From a virus: DNA of 32,186 nucleotides. The DNA lies in IMG/VR virus record IMGVR_UViG_3300009593_000071, positions 1 through 32,186 of that record. One strand, given 5' to 3'. The stretch's first letter is position 1. Each line of letters begins with the position of its first letter. The notes below the pieces were generated by a model. It saw nothing but the letters and a program-made list of their open reading frames with translations. It had not been told where the DNA came from and did not search any database. Positions 7,516-15,943 of the stretch are shown here, one piece after another. The translations under genes and the position numbers were made by a program.

Positions 7516-8498
7516 TTTGCAACATTAGTTTGTTGGGCAACTACACCTTGCTTATGGCTGTCACTCCATTTAAATCTTGCTCTAGCACAGGTATTACATA
7601 TTAAATTTTCTTTTGCTTTTGAATATGTTTTATCAAAAATTAACTTATGTGCTGAACGTAGGTTATTCCAAACACCTTGTATTCCTATTTCAAAAACGTT
7701 ACCGTAGTTGGTTTTCCCGTCAACATCATCACAACATAATACAGCAGTACCGTCGACTAAAACTTCTAGTCTTCTAAAAATTTTTCCAAAATCCATTGCA
7801 CACCCTTGAACAAAAGTCTTCTGACTTATTGCAAACTCTTTGTGTTCAACCCATTTACCATCGCCATCGCCCAAACGATTGTTTAGCCAATTGGTTTTAA
7901 CCTTTACAATACCTAAAGTATATCTTTGAAAATCATTTCTTAATTTACTTTTCATAGCATTATCTATTGTTTGATGATCTCTATGCTTCAATCCAATTCG
8001 CATAAGTTTAGATACTTCGGGATAATCTTTTTTTACTTTTAATAGTCTTTGTTTTGTTACTTCCCAATTTACACCCATTTGTTCTCTTATTTCTTTATCA
8101 TTAAAACCTATAATTGATATGTTTAATTTTTTAATTAAATGTTTGTATTTGTCTATAATTTTACAATTTTTTTCTGTGAATGAAATACCATTTGTTGTTA
8201 TTATTACTTGAATTTTATTTTTATCTGCCATCTCACAAATCATTTCTAAATCTTTACATACCAAAGGATCGGAATATCTCCATGGTTGTATGTGTGCAGT
8301 CCATGGTGCAACATTATGTTTTTTGAGTAACCCAGCAAAGTCATTCATTAATATTTCTATTTGTTCATGCGACATTTTTTTTGATGTGTAATTTTTATCT
8401 TCACCCAACCAAGAATATGGACAACAAAAACATTTTGCGTTGCATAAGTTTACAGGTTCAAATGCTATTTCAGTGGGTATTGGTAAATGAGGATACAT
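7485..8498 (-). CDS. Radical SAM protein with SPASM-type C-terminal domain
   Basis: A 337-residue protein. NLCNAKCFCCP (17-27) holds the Cx3Cx2C cluster motif (Cys19, 23, 26) that binds the [4Fe-4S]/S-adenosylmethionine centre. The barrel continues through ITTNGISF (99-106). A C-terminal SPASM/twitch-like region carries further cysteines at 233, 255/256, 301 and 304 (GCAMDFGK, VLCCDD, ICNTCARARF) and would hold auxiliary clusters. SPASM proteins often modify peptides or carbohydrates; no substrate peptide is apparent next to it. It starts 1 nt after the stop of the 2OG oxygenase gene and lacks a Shine-Dalgarno, so the two are probably one coupled unit. The 3' end overlaps the convergent SGNH gene by 31 nt. 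Confidence 0.85.
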   Translation of the reverse strand: MYPHLPIPTEIAFEPVNLCNAKCFCCPYSWLGEDKNYTSKKMSHEQIEILMNDFAGLLKKHNVAPWTAHIQPWRYSDPLVCKDLEMICEMADKNKIQVIITTNGISFTEKNCKIIDKYKHLIKKLNISIIGFNDKEIREQMGVNWEVTKQRLLKVKKDYPEVSKLMRIGLKHRDHQTIDNAMKSKLRNDFQRYTLGIVKVKTNWLNNRLGDGDGKWVEHKEFAISQKTFVQGCAMDFGKIFRRLEVLVDGTAVLCCDDVDGKTNYGNVFEIGIQGVWNNLRSAHKLIFDKTYSKAKENLICNTCARARFKWSDSHKQGVVAQQTNVANQSNLSVTYS

Positions 8499-8499
8499 A

Positions 8500-9105
8500 T
8501 TAATCTAAAAAATATTCTTTTGTTTTATATCGTTGTTTAATAAAAAAGTTTAATGTAATTCTGTTTGATTGTTCAGTACTGTTGTAACTATGCCAAGTTT
8601 GATTGTCTTGGCCACAAAAATTAAATGTTGAATTTGGTTTCCATTCTACTTCTTTTACAAAGGCATCTTTTGAATTTTCGGTGTATAATTTTGTTCCAGC
8701 ATTTGTTTCTGGTGTAACATATGTTACCGATGACCAAATCTTTGCTCCTGTTTCATAATGAATTTTGAACTCATATGGTTTAGGAGGAGTTACACCAATG
8801 TAAGAATGAATAACGTGGTCTCCCCACCATCTATATTTTGGATAAACTTCGACAAGTTGTTTAACATTATCTAACAACTTACGACTAATTTCATATATTT
8901 GATCATACCAATTTATGTTATGCTTTTTAAAATCTCTTGGCAAAACATAAAACAATTTGTCAGTTTTTATGTTTAGTAGTTGTTGACAGTCTTCTTGTAG
9001 TATTTTAAATTGAGATTCTTCTATGTGGTTTTCAATTATCTGATGCGGCCACGGATCATTAATTAATGGTGTGTCAATACTTTTTGTAAAATAACTCTCT
9101 AACAT
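8500..9105 (-). CDS. 2-oxoglutarate/Fe(II)-dependent oxygenase-like protein
   Basis: A 201-residue protein whose C-terminal half fits the double-stranded beta-helix of 2OG-Fe(II) oxygenases. IHYETG gives the HxE metal pair (His116, Glu118), NAGTKLY (135-141) is the following conserved turn, TWHSY holds the distal His172, and SNRITLNFF holds Arg182 that would bind 2-oxoglutarate. This is a complete facial triad plus arginine. Such enzymes are frequent in marine T4-like phages; substrates include proteins, lipids and nucleobases. First gene of a two-gene minus-strand unit with the radical SAM gene. A late motif AATAAATA ends 5 nt before the ATG, so translation is probably leaderless. Confidence 0.8.
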   Translation of the reverse strand: MLESYFTKSIDTPLINDPWPHQIIENHIEESQFKILQEDCQQLLNIKTDKLFYVLPRDFKKHNINWYDQIYEISRKLLDNVKQLVEVYPKYRWWGDHVIHSYIGVTPPKPYEFKIHYETGAKIWSSVTYVTPETNAGTKLYTENSKDAFVKEVEWKPNSTFNFCGQDNQTWHSYNSTEQSNRITLNFFIKQRYKTKEYFLD

Positions 9106-9110
9106 ATTAA

Positions 9111-9118
9111 TATTTATT
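9111..9118 (-). promoter_or_regulatory. Late promoter motif AATAAATA (minus strand)
   Basis: 5 nt before the ATG of the 2OG oxygenase gene, with no Shine-Dalgarno. Confidence 0.6.
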
Positions 9119-9142
9119 GGTGATCTATTAATGAAAATAATT

Positions 9143-9227
9143 GCTAAATAGCAGTGTCTATATAAGAGCCAACAATTAAGTTGGACTTATGCGGAACCAA
9201 CCGCGTAGACCTAGAACGTCAAGGAGG
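9143..9227 (+). promoter_or_regulatory. Late promoter and structured leader of gene 9236
   Basis: GCTAAATA at 9143-9150. The leader then folds as ATAAG..CCAAC/GTTGG..CTTAT (9162-9190, with a small internal loop) and GCGG/CCGC (9191-9204), before the Shine-Dalgarno AAGGAGG (9221-9227) placed 8 nt from the ATG. Confidence 0.6.
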
Positions 9228-9235
9228 ACAATAAA

Positions 9236-9670
9236 ATGGGAAGACCAGTAAAAAAAGAAAGATTCGGATCAAGTGCAGGTGACATAGAAGTCACTGGTGC
9301 ATTTGCTACGGGTACAACACAACCAGACGGTTCAGGTGCTGAATCAGTATCAACTGCAACAGGCAACTATATCGTAGCTCAAAGAGGAAGTACACAATTC
9401 AAAGTTAACTTTCTTTCTGCAGATGGTTCAACAAGACTTACGCAAGTACTAACTTTAACAGCAGTAGCACCGGGTTCATTAACAAACGGTCAATTCTGTG
9501 TACAAGTTATATTAGATGACTCAACTGTTGCTTACGTAGAGAAATTCTACAACAACACGATTCACTATGTAACGGCAGGTGGTGCAACAGGTAACATACC
9601 TTACACACTTGGAGCAGAAGGCGATGACGAAGGTCAATCTTCTGGAAAAGGTAGTATCGACGTAATCTAA
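9236..9670 (+). CDS. Structural protein of the MGRP-K-FG family
   Basis: A 144-residue, beta-rich protein. The opening MGRPVKKERFG resembles the first residues (MGRPLNKRYFG type) of a group of virion proteins common in cyanophages; the rest is Thr/Gly/Ala-rich with alternating hydrophobic residues and an acidic Gly-rich end (GAEGDDEGQSSGKG). It is a single-gene unit with a strong Shine-Dalgarno, a hairpin leader and a terminator, suggesting a high-copy virion component. Whether it sits on the head or tail cannot be told from sequence. Confidence 0.65.
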   Translation: MGRPVKKERFGSSAGDIEVTGAFATGTTQPDGSGAESVSTATGNYIVAQRGSTQFKVNFLSADGSTRLTQVLTLTAVAPGSLTNGQFCVQVILDDSTVAYVEKFYNNTIHYVTAGGATGNIPYTLGAEGDDEGQSSGKGSIDVI

Positions 9671-9695
9671 TCGATTTACGTATAATACGAGCTTA

Positions 9696-9726
9696 TAGGG
9701 GGAGTATATTGCTCCCCCTAATCTTT
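9696..9726 (+). terminator. Hairpin terminator after gene 9236
   Basis: TAGGGGGAG (9696-9704) pairs with CTCCCCCTA (9712-9720), a 9-bp stem with a 7-nt loop. The T-run is short (4 T after ATC), so termination may be partial. It is followed directly by a late promoter. Confidence 0.7.
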
Positions 9727-9734
9727 TATAAATA
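9727..9734 (+). promoter_or_regulatory. Late promoter motif TATAAATA
   Basis: Perfect T4 consensus 7 nt before the ATG at 9742, with no Shine-Dalgarno. A leaderless transcript is predicted. Confidence 0.75.
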
Positions 9735-9741
9735 ATAGTAA

Positions 9742-10584
9742 ATGGCAAAAACAGTTAGAACTTCAGGTGATTATACCATAAAAACAGGAGCGGGTTCAGG
9801 CGGCTCAAATGCTATTTTTCTTAATTCACAAAGAACGGTTGTTGAGGGAAATTTAGAAGTTAAAGGTACGCAAACCAGTGTTGATTCAACATCATTAAAA
9901 GTTGAAGACAATTTTATAATTGTAGCAAGAAATAATTCAGGACCGGCAGATATTGATGCTGGTATCATGGTAGAAAGAGGTGCGGCAAACAACGCGGCTT
10001 TCTATTGGAACGAAGGTGACGATGTTTTCAAAGCAGTAGTTACGGCTACATCAGCAGGATCAAACAATGCAATCGCAGACACGGCTTTAGCAAAAGTGAG
10101 AGTAGGCGAGCCAGCAAACTCATCAGATGCGGCTACAAAAAATTATGTAGATAGTCAAGTAGCAGGTGGCGGATTTAACATATCTTTCAGAGGTGATGAT
10201 TCAACAGTAGTTGCAGTTACATCAGGTAACGCAGTTGATATTGCTGGAGGCACAAATATTTCAACAGTAGCGTCAGAGCCAGACACTGTAACAGTGAGTT
10301 TAGACAGAGATTTAAATGGAATAGATTCTATCAGCACTGATAGATCAAACCAAGATTTATTATTAACAGCCAACGGTACAGCATCAGTAGTAATAGAAGA
10401 TGTATTGACATTCTCAAATGCGGCAAGTACACCAGCGGCGACGGCAATTACCAAAATTTACAACAAAACAGCGGCAGGAGGAGGTACAGGATTGTACTTT
10501 AATAACTCTGCAATTAAATCAGGAACGGAAGACGAACTGATAAGTAAGAGTAAGGCAACTGCATTAGCAATAGCACTAGGATAA
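9742..10584 (+). CDS. Fibre-like structural protein with VEDNFI module
   Basis: A 280-residue, Ser/Thr/Ala-rich beta protein. Residues 30-85 carry a module shared across this window: LEVKGTQTSVDSTSLKVEDN, then FIIVARNNSG, a MVERG turn and FYWNEGDDVFKAV. Relatives of it occur at 12299, 17982 and 20663. A KNYVDSQVAGGG hinge (about 133-144) is followed by GTNISTVASEPDTVTVSLDR, a further beta domain typical of marine phage fibre or baseplate appendage proteins. Likely part of the adhesion apparatus. First gene of an operon with 10589 and 10923, whose starts follow its stop by a few bases. Confidence 0.68.
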   Translation: MAKTVRTSGDYTIKTGAGSGGSNAIFLNSQRTVVEGNLEVKGTQTSVDSTSLKVEDNFIIVARNNSGPADIDAGIMVERGAANNAAFYWNEGDDVFKAVVTATSAGSNNAIADTALAKVRVGEPANSSDAATKNYVDSQVAGGGFNISFRGDDSTVVAVTSGNAVDIAGGTNISTVASEPDTVTVSLDRDLNGIDSISTDRSNQDLLLTANGTASVVIEDVLTFSNAASTPAATAITKIYNKTAAGGGTGLYFNNSAIKSGTEDELISKSKATALAIALG

Positions 10585-10588
10585 AACA

Positions 10589-10918
10589 ATGGCGATAACA
10601 CAAAGAGTATGTAATTCAAGTTTAGTAGCATCATCATATGCCTTCAAAGCGACGGCAGGAGTTGCAGTTACAACAATTCATTTATGTAATATCACATCAA
10701 CAGATGCAACATTGAATATCTATCTTTTAAAGAGCGATGGATCAACAACTGTTCCTACAGAAAATAATAAACTTTACAATACTTTGACCATAAAAGCCAC
10801 TGACACATACATTGTCGACACTGAAAAATTAATTTTAGAAACCGGTGATGCAATTTGGATAGAAACGCCAGACTCGGCCGGAAGTGTAGTAGCCACTATC
10901 TCAACAATAGGATTATAA
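10589..10918 (+). CDS. Small beta-rich structural protein
   Basis: A 109-residue protein with alternating hydrophobic strands (TIHLCNITSTDATLNIYLLK, TLTIKATDTYIVDTEKLIL, then GDAIWIETPDSAGSVVATIS). This fits a small jelly-roll or beta-sandwich virion subunit. I do not recognise a named family. An AGGA Shine-Dalgarno lies in the last codons of the upstream gene, 4 nt separate the two genes, and the next gene starts 4 nt after this one. Position between two fibre-like genes suggests an accessory of the adhesion complex. Confidence 0.6.
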   Translation: MAITQRVCNSSLVASSYAFKATAGVAVTTIHLCNITSTDATLNIYLLKSDGSTTVPTENNKLYNTLTIKATDTYIVDTEKLILETGDAIWIETPDSAGSVVATISTIGL

Positions 10919-10922
10919 TACC

Positions 10923-11330
10923 ATGGGTAGATTTGTAAAAAACCCAGTAGCATCAGGAAGCTCGGTATCATCTCAATTAGTAACTGGATCAACTTCAAAT
11001 AGACCTGCAAGTGCTTCGGCTGGTGAATTAAGATTTAATACTACGTTGAATATGCTTGAATTTTATAATGGAAGTGCTTGGGTACAACTGCGTGGCGGTA
11101 CCAATGGTAAAGCAACAATCACAGTAGATACACATACTCTAGACGGATCAACATCTGCTCATGCTATGTCAATAACTCCAGAGCATGAAAGAAATTGTTT
11201 AGTATTCATTGAAGGTGTGTTCCAGAAACACAGTACATATTCAGTTGCAGGTTCTACTATTACAGTATCAGTTACAGGTGCTGACGCAGGTAAGATTTTA
11301 ACTATCTTACACGGATTTGATATAGTTTAA
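10923..11330 (+). CDS. Small fibre-module protein (tip-domain paralogue)
   Basis: A 135-residue protein made of two modules seen again in larger fibres of this window. Residues 25-58 (NRPASASAGELRFNTT, then LEFYNGSAWVQL) are the 'RFNTT...GSxW' unit. Residues 70-135 (LVFIEGVFQ, STYSVAGSTITV, ILHGFDIV) are the 'vfIdgvfQ...Y...i.I.hGF' unit also found at the ends of the 347- and 840-residue proteins. It starts with MGRFVKNPV. It thus looks like a stand-alone copy of a fibre tip domain. Its stop shares the palindrome TTAA with the stop of the convergent minus-strand fibre gene. Confidence 0.62.
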   Translation: MGRFVKNPVASGSSVSSQLVTGSTSNRPASASAGELRFNTTLNMLEFYNGSAWVQLRGGTNGKATITVDTHTLDGSTSAHAMSITPEHERNCLVFIEGVFQKHSTYSVAGSTITVSVTGADAGKILTILHGFDIV

Positions 11331-12241
11331 GAAATTTCTCCAAAATGTCGCCAAGTTCCAGGCGCACCAGATTTAACACATACCCAACCTAAAGGCTTTC
11401 CAGGTTCAGGCTCTGAATTCCAAACAATGTCTCCACGTTCATGACTGCCATTAACAGGTTCATCATTTAAGTATTGGTGTGTTTGTCCTTGATATCTTAT
11501 TGGTCCGGCAACATCTAAATCTTGTTTCGGACTTTTAACTTTTATTCCAATTTTATTATCGTGTGAAACAAACAAAGTTGGTTCTCTGTTTGTACCAATG
11601 CTGAATCTATCTGAAGTGTTTGTGCCAACAAAAGGTGTTGAACCTACAACATCTATAACAACTTCTAGTCCATCTTTGGCTACACCAAATGTTCCTCCTG
11701 GTTCAAGTGTATTAACTCCTGCTTTGCCTCCCTCAACAATTAATGTATCTGAAACATTTAAAGTTTTAAGAACTCCAACTTCTACTAATTTTGAAAATTT
11801 TACTGAATTTCCTAGTCTATCTTTCCATAAAACTTCGTTACCATCTATCCTAACACTTTTAGTAAGATCTATATCTGTTGCTACTGCTCCTTGATAATAA
11901 AGTGTATCACAATTTATTTGTCCTTTAACATAAAGATCTTTTTCAACAGTAATTTTTTCGTCATTGATTGATAATTTTGTGCTATTTGCTTCATCTTTTA
12001 TACCTGTTGACGAAAATGTTGTTATCGTTCCGCCATCTATCTTGTCGCCGGATACCTCGTTATCAAACAAATCATTATTTCTTGTTTTCAAACGATCCAG
12101 TGTTTCTGTAAGTTTTTTTTCTGTCCAATCAACCCTTGTCTGTAGACTGTAATTTTCGCTAGATTGTCGGTCAAGTAGAGGTTTAACCGTCTTTTTGACT
12201 TGTTCTTCTATTATTTCTCTTATGCTTGATTCTAACGACAT
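11327..12241 (-). CDS. Trimeric fibre-like protein with N-terminal coiled coil
   Basis: A 304-residue protein. Residues 1-55 form a charged coiled coil (SSIREIIEEQVKKTVKPLL, then VDWTEKKLTETLDRLKTR). After that come beta-repeat fibre segments (EKDLYVKGQINCDTLYYQG, SVRIDGNEVLWKDRLGN, RFSIGTNREPTLFVSHDNKIG). The C-terminal domain has GDIVWNSEPEPGKPLGWVCV, then GTPGTW-like GAPGTWRHFGEI, a tip motif found in many phage fibre and spike proteins. It is encoded opposite to the surrounding fibre genes. Late motif TATAAATA lies 6 nt before its ATG, without a Shine-Dalgarno. The opposite orientation suggests an independently acquired or inverted fibre gene. Confidence 0.68.
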   Translation of the reverse strand: MSLESSIREIIEEQVKKTVKPLLDRQSSENYSLQTRVDWTEKKLTETLDRLKTRNNDLFDNEVSGDKIDGGTITTFSSTGIKDEANSTKLSINDEKITVEKDLYVKGQINCDTLYYQGAVATDIDLTKSVRIDGNEVLWKDRLGNSVKFSKLVEVGVLKTLNVSDTLIVEGGKAGVNTLEPGGTFGVAKDGLEVVIDVVGSTPFVGTNTSDRFSIGTNREPTLFVSHDNKIGIKVKSPKQDLDVAGPIRYQGQTHQYLNDEPVNGSHERGDIVWNSEPEPGKPLGWVCVKSGAPGTWRHFGEIS

Positions 12242-12247
12242 TTTGAA

Positions 12248-12255
12248 TATTTATA
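12248..12255 (-). promoter_or_regulatory. Late promoter motif TATAAATA (minus strand)
   Basis: Perfect consensus 6 nt before the ATG at 12241, no Shine-Dalgarno. It diverges from the motif at 12281-12288 on the plus strand. Confidence 0.75.
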
Positions 12256-12280
12256 GCAGTGTTAATATGGTCATAACAAA

Positions 12281-12288
12281 AATAAATA
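12281..12288 (+). promoter_or_regulatory. Late promoter motif AATAAATA
   Basis: 10 nt before the ATG at 12299; the spacer contains the palindrome CCTATAGG and no Shine-Dalgarno. The leader would be only a few bases. Confidence 0.6.
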
Positions 12289-12298
12289 CCTATAGGTT

Positions 12299-15200
12299 AT
12301 GGCAATACAAAGAATACCAGGTGAATTATTACAGACGAATCTGACGCGGAGTGGCGTAGATCTTGCGTTTGAAACGAACCTTTTGTACTTAGATGTAACA
12401 AATATGAGGGTAGGGATAGGTACGTCCTCTCCGGGTGCATACAAATTAGATGTATCAGGTGATGTTAGGATCACTGGGGACTTATCAGTAGTAGGTACAA
12501 CTACCACTATCGACTCTAATAATTTAACTGTAGAAGACAATATTTTAACATTGAACTCCGGTTCAAGCCAAGCAACATCTTCAGGAATACTAATCAATAG
12601 AGGATCATCGAATCCTGCTGTATTATATTGGGATGAAGCAAACGACAAATTTAAAGTAGTAACAACAACATCAGATGGGTCAACGACATCAGTCATAACC
12701 GACTCAGCATATGCCAAAATGGCAGGTGCAGATCCATCTGCCGCTGACGACTTTGTAACAAAAAGATATTTTGAGGCAAATGCCGCTGGCGGATCAGTTG
12801 TTGGAACAAGTGTCACTCTTGGCACTCCTACTGATTCAAGTTTTGGTGATGGCTCACTGACAACACTAGGGTCTGCATCTTCTGTAACCGACGCCCTAGA
12901 CGATCTAAACGAAACAATGGAGAACATAAGAAATAGCACTTATGTAAAATCCGTTAATTTCACTGCCGACGTAACAACTGGATCTGCCGGTCTAGTTGTG
13001 ACCTTAACCATAACCACAGTTGGCGGTGGAGCAAATAGATACGACATCACCTGGGGGGACGGCGACACGACTTCTGCTACGACAGATTCAACGCCGTCTC
13101 ATACCTATTCAACTAACAGTGGTTCACCTTTTGATGTCACAGTCAAAGCATACAACAGTTCAGCAACTGCAAACTCATCTGGTTCATTCGCAACAAAGAC
13201 TAGAGAAGATTTTGTTACTATCTACACTGCACAACCGGTACCGAATTTCTTTATATATGCGGCTTCGTCAGGTGGATCTCCTATAACTTTAGCAGATACA
13301 GGTGCAACAGTATATCTAAAGAACGAAACAACAAATACATCAATGGGTTCTGTAACATACGAAGTCGATTGGGGAGATACAACAACATCAACTATCGCTA
13401 GTGACTCAGCGGCTGGTGGTGTAGGTGCGGCAAGACTATCACACACATACAATAATAGTGCAGGTGATGATGGATCTACTGTTGGTACAGGAACAGGTGA
13501 CACAAGATATACAATTAAATTAAAATTATTAACACACACTACGGCTGACCCATCGGTCATACCGGCCAACACAACTAAAAGTTTTGATGTTTACTCAACA
13601 CATACAGTTGCTTACTCTGTTGCAGATTCAACAATCAGAGGAATCAACGAGGAAAGTACATCAGGATTCCCTGTAACATTTACAAACAACACAGCAACCA
13701 ATCCAGGTGCTCAGTCAACTTTTACTAGCAACGTATACAGTTGGAACTTTGGAGAAGGTGCAGGAAATCAAAATGTTAATGTTGGATCTAATGCAAGTGG
13801 AGATACAAGTAGAACTATTGCAAACACATTTAATTTATCAACAGGACAACAAAATGCTAAAACTACTGTAACTTATACCACTTCTTTAAGTTTAGCAAAT
13901 GGTCACAGCACATCTCCGTTTGCGGCTGATATGAAAATTATTGTTGAACCCGACCTAAGAGCAAACATTGCCGCGACAGCAGATATTGTATCTGGAGGTT
14001 CTGGAGACAATCAATATACAGTCTACGATGTTATTGACCTAGATAGTGCCAACAGAGCATTAACAACATTTACAAATACATCACAACACGCAGAAAATTA
14101 TTTTTATGATTTCAAAGATGACTCATCAGACACACTATCAATAGTTGAAGATGGATCAACAGCAGGAACAATAGGTGCAACTTTATCTAAAAACTGGGCA
14201 GGAGTATCTGCTGGTTCATACACAACAAGATTTAGAGCATCTGGTACACCAGATACAATATTCCAGGATGATGATGAGACACTTACAATTACAATGAAAT
14301 CAACTCCAAGTGCTCCGGCAAACTTGTCTGCAAAAAGTTTAACATTGAGCGATTCAGCACAAGGTACATCACCAAAATTATGTCATGGATTCACAGACAA
14401 TACAAGTTCGTTCACAACACAATCAGCAGGAGATTCGTTGAGCACAACAACTGCAAGGCGTTATACAAGTGGAACAATAGACACAAACACAGTTACAAAT
14501 TTCTTAACGAACAATTCAAACGGAACAGGTGCAACAGTTAACCAAACTGTTACAGCGAAAATTAACAATGGAGCCAAAGGTGCAAGAACTTTTACAACAT
14601 CTGAAGGTGGCGGAAACAATACAACAGACGACACACTTGTAACAACAAATCACAGAGACTATGATGAAGTTGATGGTGCATATCCTCAAAGAATGTATCT
14701 TGTGGCCACTGCAAAAATTACAGAAGCATTAACAGATTACAGCGTAGGATCTAATGCACAAAGAATAGAAAGTTCAGCAGGTGGTAACACGAACATTGTA
14801 CACGTTGTCAGAGACGATGTAACAGCATCTCCAACAGCAACCATAGGAACCGTTACGCAAAATGCGGCAGGAAACTTGAGATATATTTCTGGTGTACCGT
14901 ATTACAATGATGGTTCTCCAAGTTTAACAGTAACAGGATCAACTATTGCAAACTTTACAGGACAAGCATACAGAGATACAAGTTCTCCAGTTGAAATAGA
15001 TCCAGGTACTAACCATGAATCAACATCTGGAAGCATTATCAGTAACACAAACTTTACATATGCAAACGTGGACGGATCAACTACAATGTTAAGCAGTGGA
15101 ACTCCAAAAGCAAACACAGGTGTAGGAGGTGCATACACATTAGGAGCACTCACAGTATCTCTTTTAAATACTCAAAGACGTTCAATTCAATCGATAAAAA

Positions 15201-15943
15201 TGAGAGCAAGTAACTGTAATGGTACTAGTGCATATTCAGAAAATGCAACAAAAATTCAGATGTATTCAAACACTTTATTAACAATGGACAACGAGCAAGG
15301 TGGTATTACAGTTTCTGATTCATTGGGTGCAACATACGATGATGACGCTTTGAGAATATATGACTTTGCAAGTGATACAACAGACACTCCATCTTATACT
15401 GGATCAACAAATTTCTATACAAACAATTTATTCACAGGAGCAAAAACTGTGGCAGGTACAAGAGAAGCAATTTGTAGATTTGGAACTATAAGTCATTTCA
15501 CAACAGATTTGAGCAGTGGATATCTACCTGTAGGTCCTGACCTAAACACAGGAAGATCAAATGCACAATATTATACTTTTGCATTTAGAAGAGCAACAGT
15601 ATCTCAATTTTCAATCACTTTATCAGGTAAAGTATCGGGTGCCTTTATAGCATTACCGGGTTCAGGAACTGACACATCATCAGGAGCAAACGGTTGGCTG
15701 GATTGTTCTACACAGTACAACGGTGCTGGACAACCTGGATCAGGCACAGGTGGTAACGGATCAGATGGTGTTGCAAAAACTGGTGGTGACAGAATTATTG
15801 ATAACACAACATATTCATCACAAACATTTGACATAACACTTGGAACAGAAAGTATGTCCAACACAACTGGAAATGTTTGTTTAGTAAGATTTAAATTAGA
15901 ATCAGGAGATAGTATAACAGCACTATCTATAGGAACAGTATAA
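12299..15943 (+). CDS. Large fibre/adhesin with PKD-like repeats
   Basis: A 1214-residue structural protein. Residues 1-50 (MAIQRIPGELLQTNLTRSG, LAFETNLLYLDVTNMRVGIG) are an N-terminal segment shared with the proteins at 17982 and 21828, probably the anchor to the virion. Residues 67-125 hold the TTTIDSNNLTVEDN module. From about 240 come PKD/Ig-like domains: YDITWGDGDTTS with PSHTYS (241-290), YEVDWGDTTTS with LSHTYN (345-400), YSWNFGEGAG (about 480) and YFYDFKDDSSD (about 600). The rest is Thr/Ser/Gly-rich beta sequence ending in a compact domain with YYTFAFRRATVSQFSITLSG. PKD domains are common in carbohydrate-binding and surface proteins. Its stop overlaps the next start (TAATG). Confidence 0.78.
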   Translation: MAIQRIPGELLQTNLTRSGVDLAFETNLLYLDVTNMRVGIGTSSPGAYKLDVSGDVRITGDLSVVGTTTTIDSNNLTVEDNILTLNSGSSQATSSGILINRGSSNPAVLYWDEANDKFKVVTTTSDGSTTSVITDSAYAKMAGADPSAADDFVTKRYFEANAAGGSVVGTSVTLGTPTDSSFGDGSLTTLGSASSVTDALDDLNETMENIRNSTYVKSVNFTADVTTGSAGLVVTLTITTVGGGANRYDITWGDGDTTSATTDSTPSHTYSTNSGSPFDVTVKAYNSSATANSSGSFATKTREDFVTIYTAQPVPNFFIYAASSGGSPITLADTGATVYLKNETTNTSMGSVTYEVDWGDTTTSTIASDSAAGGVGAARLSHTYNNSAGDDGSTVGTGTGDTRYTIKLKLLTHTTADPSVIPANTTKSFDVYSTHTVAYSVADSTIRGINEESTSGFPVTFTNNTATNPGAQSTFTSNVYSWNFGEGAGNQNVNVGSNASGDTSRTIANTFNLSTGQQNAKTTVTYTTSLSLANGHSTSPFAADMKIIVEPDLRANIAATADIVSGGSGDNQYTVYDVIDLDSANRALTTFTNTSQHAENYFYDFKDDSSDTLSIVEDGSTAGTIGATLSKNWAGVSAGSYTTRFRASGTPDTIFQDDDETLTITMKSTPSAPANLSAKSLTLSDSAQGTSPKLCHGFTDNTSSFTTQSAGDSLSTTTARRYTSGTIDTNTVTNFLTNNSNGTGATVNQTVTAKINNGAKGARTFTTSEGGGNNTTDDTLVTTNHRDYDEVDGAYPQRMYLVATAKITEALTDYSVGSNAQRIESSAGGNTNIVHVVRDDVTASPTATIGTVTQNAAGNLRYISGVPYYNDGSPSLTVTGSTIANFTGQAYRDTSSPVEIDPGTNHESTSGSIISNTNFTYANVDGSTTMLSSGTPKANTGVGGAYTLGALTVSLLNTQRRSIQSIKMRASNCNGTSAYSENATKIQMYSNTLLTMDNEQGGITVSDSLGATYDDDALRIYDFASDTTDTPSYTGSTNFYTNNLFTGAKTVAGTREAICRFGTISHFTTDLSSGYLPVGPDLNTGRSNAQYYTFAFRRATVSQFSITLSGKVSGAFIALPGSGTDTSSGANGWLDCSTQYNGAGQPGSGTGGNGSDGVAKTGGDRIIDNTTYSSQTFDITLGTESMSNTTGNVCLVRFKLESGDSITALSIGTV

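Noticed and set aside
12271-12939. 222-codon minus-strand ORF opposite the PKD fibre start
   Set aside because: Antisense shadow of a Thr/Ser-rich coding region. It would also overlap both divergent late promoters at 12248-12288.
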